Shown here: positions 1 through 6,696 of the stretch, piece after piece | Layout: every line of letters begins with the position of its first letter | Position numbering within the stretch: the stretch's first letter is position 1 | DNA from: Methyloceanibacter sp. | GTDB lineage: Bacteria; Pseudomonadota; Alphaproteobacteria; Rhizobiales; Methyloligellaceae | Length of the DNA stretch: 11,079 nt | Direction of reading: 5' to 3' | Assembly (NCBI GenBank): GCA_016649675.1 | Contig: JAENXG010000058.1 | Location: 1 to 11,079 of the forward strand | Position numbers and translations under genes: made by a program | The notes under the pieces: model-generated | What the model was told of the DNA's origin: nothing | The model's input: the letters and a program-made list of their open reading frames with translations, nothing else | Databases searched by the model: none

Positions 1-245
1 ACGCTGAGCGCGAAGTTGATCCACAGGTTGACGATGGCGACCAGACCCATGGCGACCGCAAAGGGCCCCGAAGGCTCGAATTGCTGCGTATCCGGATCGA
101 TCGCGCCCATGCCGTAAGACTGAGCCGCGAATTGGAGGGTGGAGGTTGCCATGCCGGCGACGACCCCGACCACGAGGCTCGTGAGCCACCAATAGAGTCG
201 CTGAATCCGGCCTTTGAAGCTGAAGAGCAGCTCAGTCCAGCTCAT
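1..245 (-). CDS. DUF805-family inner-membrane protein, C-terminus cut off by the window edge
   Basis: The reading frame runs from an ATG at 245 off the left edge, giving 81 residues with no stop. The N-terminus has the typical opening of DUF805 proteins (YhaH/YiaW type): a short soluble start, then FKGRIQRLYWW at about residues 10-20, leading into a hydrophobic segment (about 20-40) and a second one (about 61-80). DUF805 proteins are small inner-membrane proteins of unknown biochemical role. A G-rich stretch (GGGATGGGGCG) just before the ATG can serve as ribosome binding site. The gene starts 22 nt after the dapD stop on the same strand, so it is probably the next gene of the same transcript. 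No function can be assigned beyond the family. Confidence 0.8.
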   Translation of the reverse strand, partial: MSWTELLFSFKGRIQRLYWWLTSLVVGVVAGMATSTLQFAAQSYGMGAIDPDTQQFEPSGPFAVAMGLVAIVNLWINFALS

Positions 246-267
246 CGCCCCATCCCATCTGCTCGCC

Positions 268-1110
<843 letters not shown>

Positions 1111-1120
1111 GGTGGGCCCG

Positions 1121-1891
1121 TCAGGTGAGGCAGAACTGCGGGAGGGGAGGTATCGCTTTGGCGCGCATCTTCTCCTCGGCGAGCGCCGCGCCGATCGCGG
1201 CAAGGAAAGGCGCGAGCGCATCGGTCCGGTGATGGATGTGGGCGGGAAGCTCGGTCCAGCCCGCGATCGCCTGATGCTCGGGGTGATCGGTCACCCCGTC
1301 GACCAGCACCGTCGTCATGCCGAGCGCGTGCGCGGTCTCGAGATTATGCGGCAGATCGTCGAACATGGCGGCTTGGTGCGGGACGACGCCATGGGCGCTG
1401 ACGAAGCGCTCATAGGCCTCCCGCATGGGTTTCGGGTAGATGTAGCCCAAGGCATGGATGTCGAAGATGCCCTCGAAGCGGCCGAGCACGCCAAGCCGCG
1501 CCGCCACCCTCTCGGCATGCTTGCGCGAGCCGTTGGTGAACACGAATTTCCGCCCGGGCAGCGCATCGATGGCGGCCGCAAGCTCCGGCGCAGCAGCGAC
1601 CGCGTCGAGGTCGATGTCGTGGACATAGTCGAGGAAGGCGTCGGGCGAGACGCCATGCAGCCGCACGAGGCCGGCGAGGGTGGTGCCGTGCTCGTAGTAA
1701 TAGGTCTCGCGCAAGGTTTGCGCCTCCGCGAGCGGGATGCCGAAGCTTTGCGCAATGAACTCCCCCATGCGCCGGTCGATCTGGGAAAAGAGATTGCAGT
1801 CGGCCGGGTAGAGCGTGTTGTCGAGATCGAACACCCACGCCTCGACATGGGAGAAGCCCGCTCGTCCGCCTACCTGACGCTGCTCGCTCAT
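1121..1891 (-). CDS. HAD-family hydrolase, pyrimidine 5'-nucleotidase-like
   Basis: This 256-residue protein has all four haloacid dehalogenase motifs: the nucleophile motif FDLDNTLYP (21-29, with Asp22 and Asp24), motif II TNGS (119-122), the motif III lysine (Lys154 in YPKP), and motif IV FDDLPHN (177-183). The stretch DCNLFSQIDRRMGEFI after motif I, and the helical cap that follows, match the bacterial and yeast Sdt1-like pyrimidine 5'-nucleotidase group, which dephosphorylates UMP and CMP-type nucleotides. The substrate is inferred from the family, not shown here. It sits 7 nt after argB and 10 nt before dapD. HAD proteins of this type are often found at this place in rhizobial argB-dapD clusters, although the metabolic reason is unclear. 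The start at 1891 is the only ATG near the expected N-terminus. Confidence 0.88.
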   Translation of the reverse strand: MSEQRQVGGRAGFSHVEAWVFDLDNTLYPADCNLFSQIDRRMGEFIAQSFGIPLAEAQTLRETYYYEHGTTLAGLVRLHGVSPDAFLDYVHDIDLDAVAAAPELAAAIDALPGRKFVFTNGSRKHAERVAARLGVLGRFEGIFDIHALGYIYPKPMREAYERFVSAHGVVPHQAAMFDDLPHNLETAHALGMTTVLVDGVTDHPEHQAIAGWTELPAHIHHRTDALAPFLAAIGAALAEEKMRAKAIPPLPQFCLT

Positions 1892-1898
1892 TCTGCCC

Positions 1899-2885
1899 CT
1901 AACCCTTCGGCCGCTCGATCAGAGTTCCCGCGCCATGCTGGGTGAAGAGCTCGAGCAGGACCGCATGCGGCACCTTGCCGTTGATGATGACGACCGCCTC
2001 TACGCCCGACCTGACCACGGCGATGCAGCTCTCGATCTTGGGGATCATGCCGCCCGTGATGGTGCCGTCCTCGATAAGGGCAAGCGCCTCGCGCGTGGTC
2101 AGCGATTTGAGGAGGTTGCCCTGTTTGTCGAGCACGCCCTCGACGTCGGTCAAGAGCAACAGGCGCTTCGCCTTCATGGCCGTGGCGAGCGCCGCCGCGA
2201 AAGTGTCGGCATTGATGTTGAGGGTCTCGCCGTCGGGCCCGACGCCTATCGGCGCGATCACCGGGATCAGGTCGGAATGGATGATCACGTCGACGATGTG
2301 AGGATCGACGGAAGAGGGCTGCCCGACAAAGCCGAGATCCAGGATCTCCTCGATATTGGAATCCGGGTCGGTCCAGCGGCGCTCGAGCCGCTTCGCCCGC
2401 ATCAGATTAGCGTCCTTGCCGGAGATACCGACGGCCTTGCCACCTTGCGCATTGATGGCGGTGACGATTTCCTTGTTGACGGAGCCGGCCAGCACCATCT
2501 CGACCACCTCCACGGTCTCCCTATCGGTGACGCGCAAGCCACCTTTGAACTCGCTTCTGATATTGAGCCGTTCGAGCAAGGAGCCGATCTGCGGGCCGCC
2601 GCCATGCACCACGATGGGGTTCACGCCGGCCTGCTTGATGAGCACGATATCGCGGGCGAAGTCGGCGGCAAGCGCGGGGTCGCCCATGGCGTGGCCGCCA
2701 TATTTCACCACCACGGTCGCGCTGTCATAGCGCTGCATGAAGGGCAGCGCCTCAGACAGCACCTTGGCCTTGGCATGCACCGAGGCGATGACCTCGGCAG
2801 CGCTTGGCGTCGAGACGCTTGGGCCCGAGGCGCTCGGCGCCTGCGGCTCCTTGGGCTTCACCGGGGATGATTTGGACTTGCTCAC
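1899..2885 (-). CDS. argB: Acetylglutamate kinase with a Ser/Pro-rich N-terminal extension
   Basis: ArgB phosphorylates N-acetyl-L-glutamate with ATP, the second step of arginine synthesis, in the cytoplasm. The amino-acid kinase fold is complete: the nucleotide-binding lysine motif VVVKYGGHAM (58-67), HGGGPQIG (94-101, acetylglutamate/phosphate loop), LRVTDRETVEVVEMVLAG (117-134), the LNINAD region (222-227), TDVEGVLD (246-253), and the ATP-loop region GGMIPK (278-283). At 328 residues it is somewhat longer than the usual ~295-300. The excess is a low-complexity Ser/Pro/Lys stretch at residues 1-30. The frame has no ATG before the kinase core, so the GTG at 2885 is the best start, with no clear Shine-Dalgarno sequence. 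The helix just before the core (EVIASVHAKAKVLSEALPFM) is normal for the arginine-sensitive hexameric ArgB enzymes, so feedback inhibition by arginine is plausible. Confidence 0.96.
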   Translation of the reverse strand: MSKSKSSPVKPKEPQAPSASGPSVSTPSAAEVIASVHAKAKVLSEALPFMQRYDSATVVVKYGGHAMGDPALAADFARDIVLIKQAGVNPIVVHGGGPQIGSLLERLNIRSEFKGGLRVTDRETVEVVEMVLAGSVNKEIVTAINAQGGKAVGISGKDANLMRAKRLERRWTDPDSNIEEILDLGFVGQPSSVDPHIVDVIIHSDLIPVIAPIGVGPDGETLNINADTFAAALATAMKAKRLLLLTDVEGVLDKQGNLLKSLTTREALALIEDGTITGGMIPKIESCIAVVRSGVEAVVIINGKVPHAVLLELFTQHGAGTLIERPKG

Positions 2886-2910
2886 ATCGCGCTTATAGCG
2901 GCGCTATGGC

Positions 2911-3579
2911 TCAAGACACAACGCCGTTTGGTGCGAGCAAGGCGACGGCGGCGCGGAGTTCTGGGATGCCCGAGCCCATGCGGGCGGAGGTGGTGAGCAC
3001 GACCGGATAAGCCGCCACGTGCTTGGCAAGCTTTTCGGCGACCGTGGCTTGAACGGCCTCAAGCTCCGTGGCTTTGGGCTTGTCGGCCTTGGTCAGCACC
3101 ACCTGATAGGAGACGGCCGCCTCGTCCAGCAGCGTCATGGTTTCCTCATCGTTCGCCTTGATGCCGTGGCGGGCGTCGATGAGCAGGAACACCCGCTTCA
3201 GCTCGCGGCGGCCTTTGAGGTAATCGCGGATCAGCCGCGTCCAGCCCTTGATCTCCGACTTCGGCGCCCGCGCATAGCCATAGCCCGGCATGTCGACGAG
3301 ATAGAGGGCTTCGTCCTTCCCCAACGTGAAGAAGTTGAGCTCCCGCGTCCGCCCCGGCGTGACCGAGACACGCGCGAGGCTCGTCCGCCCGGTGAGCGCG
3401 TTGATCAGGCTCGACTTGCCGACATTGGAGCGGCCGGCAAAGGCGACCTCAGGGCGTCCATCCTGGGGCAGGCCGTCAATGCCGACGACGCCTTTGACGA
3501 AGGTGCATTGACCTTTGAACAGAGCTTCGCCCCGCGCCAGGTCATCAGCGGACAAGTCGGCATCTGTATTGGTGACCAT
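2911..3579 (-). CDS. engB: Ribosome biogenesis GTP-binding protein EngB (YihA/YsxC)
   Basis: EngB is a small P-loop GTPase of the TrmE-Era-EngA group needed for assembly of the large ribosomal subunit; depletion affects cell division. The 222-residue product is near family length. Counted from the ATG at 3579, all G motifs are present: G1 GRSNVGKSS (49-57), G2 Thr in TPGRT (74-78), G3 DMPGYG (96-101), G4 TKAD (163-166) and G5 TSA (197-199). A GTG two codons upstream (3585) could also start translation. I prefer the ATG because GAGGTGGGG lies at a workable distance before it. The gene follows yidC after an unusually long gap that contains paired palindromes, and is followed by argB after 25 nt. 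Confidence 0.95.
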   Translation of the reverse strand: MVTNTDADLSADDLARGEALFKGQCTFVKGVVGIDGLPQDGRPEVAFAGRSNVGKSSLINALTGRTSLARVSVTPGRTRELNFFTLGKDEALYLVDMPGYGYARAPKSEIKGWTRLIRDYLKGRRELKRVFLLIDARHGIKANDEETMTLLDEAAVSYQVVLTKADKPKATELEAVQATVAEKLAKHVAAYPVVLTTSARMGSGIPELRAAVALLAPNGVVS

Positions 3580-3595
3580 GCTCACCCCACCTCGG

Positions 3596-3627
3596 CGTCA
3601 TGCCCGGCCTTGCGCCCGGCATCCACG
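3596..3627 (+). repeat. REP-like palindromic repeat, copy A
   Basis: This 32-base unit runs from CGTCATG to CATCCACG. Its arms (3600-3608 and 3614-3622) pair over nine positions with one mismatch around a five-base loop. It is an inverted copy of the unit at 3655-3686, with 25 of 32 positions identical. The core resembles the dispersed CGTCATGnCCGGGCTTG-type palindromes found in many intergenic regions of Bradyrhizobium and related genomes; that resemblance is from memory. It lies inside the yidC-engB transcript. Confidence 0.8.
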
Positions 3628-3654
3628 ATTTTCATAGCGAGGCAACATTAGAGA

Positions 3655-3686
3655 CGTGGATGGCCGGGACAAGCCCAGCCATGACG
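3655..3686 (-). repeat. REP-like palindromic repeat, copy B (inverted relative to copy A)
   Basis: This 32-base unit reads CGTCATGGCTGGGCTTG and onward on the minus strand. As RNA from that strand, nine positions can pair (one G-U) around a CTTGT loop. It faces copy A across 27 A+T-rich bases, so the two units can each fold alone or pair with each other into a longer stem. No U-run follows either hairpin on the transcript strand, so a classical rho-independent terminator is unlikely. Confidence 0.8.
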
Positions 3687-3714
3687 AGTTTGGAAGGGTC
3701 GAGGGCGACGTCAA

Positions 3715-5643
3715 CTAACTCTTGGTCTCGCTCTCGGCGTCTAGCTTTTCACTCTTGACGCTCTTCGTTTTGCGCTTGGCGGCCACCGTCTCGCCCTTGA
3801 CGCTCTTCGGCTCGCTCTTGGCGCGGCGGTTCTTGAACTTCGTAAGCCCGAGATTCTCAAAGAGCGGGATCTCGACCCCCTGGCGCGACATGATCACCGA
3901 CTGCTGGAGGACCGACAAAGAGTTGTTCCACGCCCAATAGATCACGAGCCCCGCCGGAAAGCCTGCAAGCAGGAAGGTGAAGAACACCGGCATCCAGGTG
4001 AACACCTTTTGCTGCATGGGATCGGGGGGCGCCGGATTGAGCTTCATCTGCGCCCACATGGTCACACCCATGATCAGGGGCCAAGCGCCGATCAGCAGGA
4101 AGTGACCGATCATCGGCACGTGCGCCGGATCGAAGGGGAGGAGTCCGAATAGATTGAACACGCTGGTCGGGTCCGGCGCCGACAGGTCCTTGATCCAGCC
4201 GAAAAAGGGCGCGTGCCGCATCTCGATGGTCACAAACAGCACCTTGTAGAGCGAGAAGAACACCGGAATCTGCACGAGGATGGGCAGGCAGCCCGAGGCC
4301 GGGTTCACCTTCTCCTTCTTGTACAGCTCCATCATCGCCTGTTGCTGGCGCACACGGTCCTCGGCGTAACGCTCCTTGATGCGCTGCATCTCAGGGCCAA
4401 GCTTCTTCATCTTGCTCATCGACACGTAGGATTTGTTGGCGAGCGGGAATAGCACGAGCTTGATGCAGAACGTGACGATGAGGATGGCGACGCCGAAATT
4501 GCCGACGAGCTTGTAGAAGAAGTCCAGCGCATAGAACATCGGCCTGGTCAGGAAATAGAACCAGCCCCAGTCGATCAGGAGGTCGAATTTGGGGATGCTG
4601 TTGCTCTTGGCGTAGGCGTCGACGAGGTGGACCTCCTTGGCGCCGGCAAAGAGCTGGTTCTTGCTCTCGGCGGTCGCGCCCGGGGCGACCTCGAGCGGAT
4701 TCATCACGAAGTCGGTCCGGAACTGGCCTTGCTCGCCGACGGTCGTGCCGGTGAACTGGACATTGAACCCCTTGTCCTGCGGGGGCACGAGCACCGTCGC
4801 CCAATATTTGTCGGCGATGCCGAGCCAGCCGGACTTGCTCGTGAACTTCATCTGCGTGCCGTTGAGCGCCATCGCCTTCTTGTAGGTGAGCGGCTCGTAG
4901 CTCTCGTCGAAAACGCCGATCAGCCCTTCATGCAGAATCCAATAGCTCGTCTTCGGGGGAATCTGCTCGCGGTACACAAGGCCGTAGGGAGAGATGGCGA
5001 CCGGAGCGGCGCTCGAATTGGTGACCGCGTCGGTGACCGTGAACATGTACTTGTCGTCGACCGTGATGGTGCGCGTGAATTTGAGCCCCTTGCCGTTATC
5101 GTAGGCGAGCGTCACCGGGGATTGCGGGGTCAGCGCGCCCGAGTTTGCCGCGGTCCACAGCGTGTCGGCGGTGGGGAGGACGAGGTCCTTGTCGGCGCCC
5201 GCCCAGCCATAGTCGGCGTAATAAGGCAGCGGGCCACCGGCGGGCGAAAGCAGCACCACGTTGGGGCTGCCGGGCTCGACGGTCTCGCGATAGTCCATCA
5301 GCGTCAGATCGTCGATGCGGCCGCCTTTGAGCGCGATCGAGCCCTTGAGGCTCGGTGTGTCAATGGCGATGCGCGGGCTTAAGGCAAGCGCCTCCGCGCG
5401 GGTGAGCACAGCTACCGCGCCGCCGCCCGGTTGCGTGCCTCCGCCGATCGCAGGCGTCTCGGTGCCGGGCGTCTCGGTACCGGGCTGCGCAGGCCCGGCC
5501 GGCCCAGGCTGCACCTGCGTCTGCTCCGCCGGCGGCTTTTGATCGCCCGGATGCGGATGCGGCACGAAGAAAAACTGCCAGGCGAACAGCACGCCGATCG
5601 ACAGAACGATGGCCAGGAGGAAGTTGCGGTTGTTCTCGTCCAT
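3715..5643 (-). CDS. yidC: Membrane protein insertase YidC (Oxa1 family)
   Basis: YidC inserts and folds inner-membrane proteins, alone or with SecYEG. The 642-residue protein has the Gram-negative layout. An N-terminal membrane anchor (about 8-28) leads into a Pro/Gly/Thr/Gln-rich periplasmic linker (about 29-75, with a tandem GTETP). A large beta-sandwich periplasmic domain follows (about 80-345), then the five-helix core (about 360-590). The groove's positive residue is Lys395 in TFCIKLVLFPLANKSY, where E. coli has Arg366. Further conserved signatures are YKKEKVNPASGCLPILVQIPVF (split here as 441-451 and 452-462), DLSAPDP (486-492) and DPMQQK (541-546). The C-terminal tail (about 603-642) is strongly basic and contains two KSVK units encoded by an identical 14-base repeat (3754-3767 and 3796-3809). 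The gene starts at an ATG 73 nt after rnpA. There is no yidD between them, although many bacteria have it there. Confidence 0.97.
   Translation of the reverse strand: MDENNRNFLLAIVLSIGVLFAWQFFFVPHPHPGDQKPPAEQTQVQPGPAGPAQPGTETPGTETPAIGGGTQPGGGAVAVLTRAEALALSPRIAIDTPSLKGSIALKGGRIDDLTLMDYRETVEPGSPNVVLLSPAGGPLPYYADYGWAGADKDLVLPTADTLWTAANSGALTPQSPVTLAYDNGKGLKFTRTITVDDKYMFTVTDAVTNSSAAPVAISPYGLVYREQIPPKTSYWILHEGLIGVFDESYEPLTYKKAMALNGTQMKFTSKSGWLGIADKYWATVLVPPQDKGFNVQFTGTTVGEQGQFRTDFVMNPLEVAPGATAESKNQLFAGAKEVHLVDAYAKSNSIPKFDLLIDWGWFYFLTRPMFYALDFFYKLVGNFGVAILIVTFCIKLVLFPLANKSYVSMSKMKKLGPEMQRIKERYAEDRVRQQQAMMELYKKEKVNPASGCLPILVQIPVFFSLYKVLFVTIEMRHAPFFGWIKDLSAPDPTSVFNLFGLLPFDPAHVPMIGHFLLIGAWPLIMGVTMWAQMKLNPAPPDPMQQKVFTWMPVFFTFLLAGFPAGLVIYWAWNNSLSVLQQSVIMSRQGVEIPLFENLGLTKFKNRRAKSEPKSVKGETVAAKRKTKSVKSEKLDAESETKS
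5454..5483 (-). repeat. Tandem 15-bp repeat inside the yidC linker
   Basis: Two adjacent 15-base units (GCGTCTCGGTGCCGG and the same with one G-to-A change) encode the doubled GTETP at residues 55-64 of YidC. It lies in the flexible periplasmic linker after the membrane anchor, where length change is probably tolerated. Confidence 0.75.
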
Positions 5644-5716
5644 GTCGCTTTCAGCTCAAGGCCCGCTAAAGGGCGCGCACTCGCGGGGGAGGGAGGCCAG
5701 TCCGTCTTCGAACCGT

Positions 5717-6085
5717 TCAGCGCTTCTTTGCCGGAGAGGGCTCGTGCACCTTGGCAAGCGCGCGTTCAAGGTCCTTGATCAGCTCGGTGAAGCGCCGTTG
5801 TATCGTGCCCGACCGCGCGATCAAAACATAATCATAGCCTTTAACAGCGGCCTCCGGCGCGGCCAGCCGCACCGCCTCTTTCAGCCGCCGCCGCGCCCGG
5901 TTGCGCAGGACCGCGCCGCCGAGGCTCTTGGTCGCGGTGAAGCCGAAGCGGGCAAGGTCCGCGCGCTCGCCGGCGGCTTCGGCGCGCGGGCGTGCCTGCA
6001 ACACGAGCGAAGGTGCCGAGAAGCGCACGCCGCCCTTCACATGCAGGAATTCCGCGCGTGTCTTGAGACGTCCGATTGCCGTCAC
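5717..6085 (-). CDS. rnpA: Ribonuclease P protein component
   Basis: RnpA is the small basic protein that binds the catalytic RNA of RNase P and helps it recognise the 5' leader of precursor tRNAs. The 122-residue product has the expected N-terminus (IGRLKTRAEFL, residues 4-14), the FGFTATKSLGGAVLRNR core (47-63) and the RNR signature helix (RNRARRRLKEA, 61-71). The later part (GYDYVLIARSGT, 83-94) and the closing helix also fit the family. The start is a GTG at 6085; no ATG lies close enough to give the conserved N-terminus. The gene begins 18 nt after the rpmH stop, the usual rpmH-rnpA pairing. Tight coupling to rpmH probably makes up for the weak ribosome binding site. Confidence 0.95.
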   Translation of the reverse strand: MTAIGRLKTRAEFLHVKGGVRFSAPSLVLQARPRAEAAGERADLARFGFTATKSLGGAVLRNRARRRLKEAVRLAAPEAAVKGYDYVLIARSGTIQRRFTELIKDLERALAKVHEPSPAKKR

Positions 6086-6103
6086 CGGTGAGGCGCTGCC
6101 GGC

Positions 6104-6238
6104 CTAAGCCGACAGGCGCTTGCGCCCCTTGGCTCTGCGCCGAGCGAGCACCTTGCGCCCGCCTGCCGTCGCCATGCGTGCGCGAAAGCCGTGGCGCCGC
6201 TTGCGGACGAGCCTCGATGGTTGGTAGGTGCGCTTCAA
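6104..6238 (-). CDS. rpmH: 50S ribosomal protein L34, with a TTG start codon
   Basis: The 44-residue product begins MKRTYQPSRLVRKRRHGF and ends GRKRLSA. This is a full-length, textbook L34, a small Arg/Lys-rich protein of the large ribosomal subunit. The conserved second residue (Lys) directly follows a TTG at 6236-6238, so TTG must be the start; the codon before it adds nothing conserved. AGGAG lies seven bases upstream, which supports initiation there. The gene heads the minus-strand train and is followed by rnpA after 18 nt. A clear promoter stands upstream at 6310-6338. Confidence 0.96.
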   Translation of the reverse strand: MKRTYQPSRLVRKRRHGFRARMATAGGRKVLARRRAKGRKRLSA

Positions 6239-6245
6239 GGGAGGT

Positions 6246-6250
6246 CTCCT
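6246..6250 (-). promoter_or_regulatory. Ribosome binding site of rpmH
   Basis: AGGAG on the minus strand, seven bases before TTG at 6238. It decides the start of rpmH, since TTG would otherwise be a weak initiator. Confidence 0.8.
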
Positions 6251-6309
6251 GGCTGGACCATCGAAGCGGGAACCGCCGGCTCCGCTTGCGAGGTCCGCAA
6301 TCCCCGCGG

Positions 6310-6338
6310 CTTATAGGTGCCGCACCGGCCCAAGTCAA
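6310..6338 (-). promoter_or_regulatory. Sigma70-type promoter of the rpmH-rnpA-yidC train
   Basis: On the minus strand the -35 element TTGACT (6333-6338) and the -10 element TATAAG (6310-6315) are separated by exactly 17 bases. Both agree at five of six positions with the consensus TTGACA/TATAAT. Transcription should start near 6303, giving a leader of roughly 65 nt before the rpmH start. That leader can form two small hairpins (6264-6287 and 6286-6300) sharing two bases. Confidence 0.8.
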
Positions 6339-6467
6339 TCAATCCCGCGCTTTGATCGGGGACCAGGGAGGAAGCGGGGAGGCCGTCAGGGGGTCCCGGC
6401 AGGAAGGATGGGCCCGAGCCCCGAGCCGTTACCGAGCCTCAATCTTGCATCTTCGCAACTGCGAGAG

Positions 6468-6495
6468 TTGTCGCGGCGCGCAAAAGTCGCATAAT
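6468..6495 (+). promoter_or_regulatory. Candidate promoter for the TVP38-flavoenzyme operon
   Basis: TTGTCG (6468-6473) and CATAAT (6490-6495) are 16 bases apart and resemble -35 and -10 boxes. A perfect five-base inverted repeat, CAACT-GCGAG-AGTTG (6456-6470), overlaps the upstream edge and could be an operator. The distance to the chosen start at 6697 is long (about 195 nt), so this is only a candidate. Confidence 0.35.
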
Positions 6496-6696
6496 CATAG
6501 GCGGCCCTCCCATAACAGGCGTCCACGCCAGCTCTGCCAGTCAGCCCGAATGCCCAATCGCCAATGTGCGACAAGAGAATCGTTCCGCATCGCGCCTGGT
6601 GACGGAGCATCACAAAGGCGCGAAGGGCCGTTCCTTATGGCCTCGGCCGTTGCCAACTTAGTGTCGTTAGAGACCGGCCAGGGAGTGTCCTTAAGC

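Larger units (their letters stand above)
6239..6696. other. Divergent intergenic region between rpmH and the TVP38 gene
   Basis: No credible gene is seen here on either strand. The left part holds the rpmH leader and its promoter. The middle (about 6360-6440) is purine-rich and featureless. Around 6456-6495 there is a short inverted repeat and a possible plus-strand promoter. Open frames on the plus strand read through this region, but the one that joins the TVP38 gene begins inside rpmH. Its codons just before 6697 include several TTA, rare in this genome, so it is probably not translated. Confidence 0.7.

Noticed and set aside
1935..2870. A 311-codon plus-strand frame antisense to argB
   Set aside because: ArgB is unmistakable on the minus strand; the other frame is open because of high G+C codon bias and has no recognisable motif.
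3596..3686. The yidC-engB palindromes as a rho-independent terminator
   Set aside because: No run of U follows either stem on the transcript strand.
6076..6696. A long upstream extension of the TVP38 frame beginning inside rnpA
   Set aside because: It would run antisense through rnpA, all of rpmH and the rpmH promoter; the extra residues are not membrane-protein-like and resemble no family.
6637..6696. ATG at 6637 as the TVP38 start
   Set aside because: Possible, but the 20 extra codons contain three TTA codons, rare in this genome, and nothing resembling the family N-terminus; kept only as an alternative.
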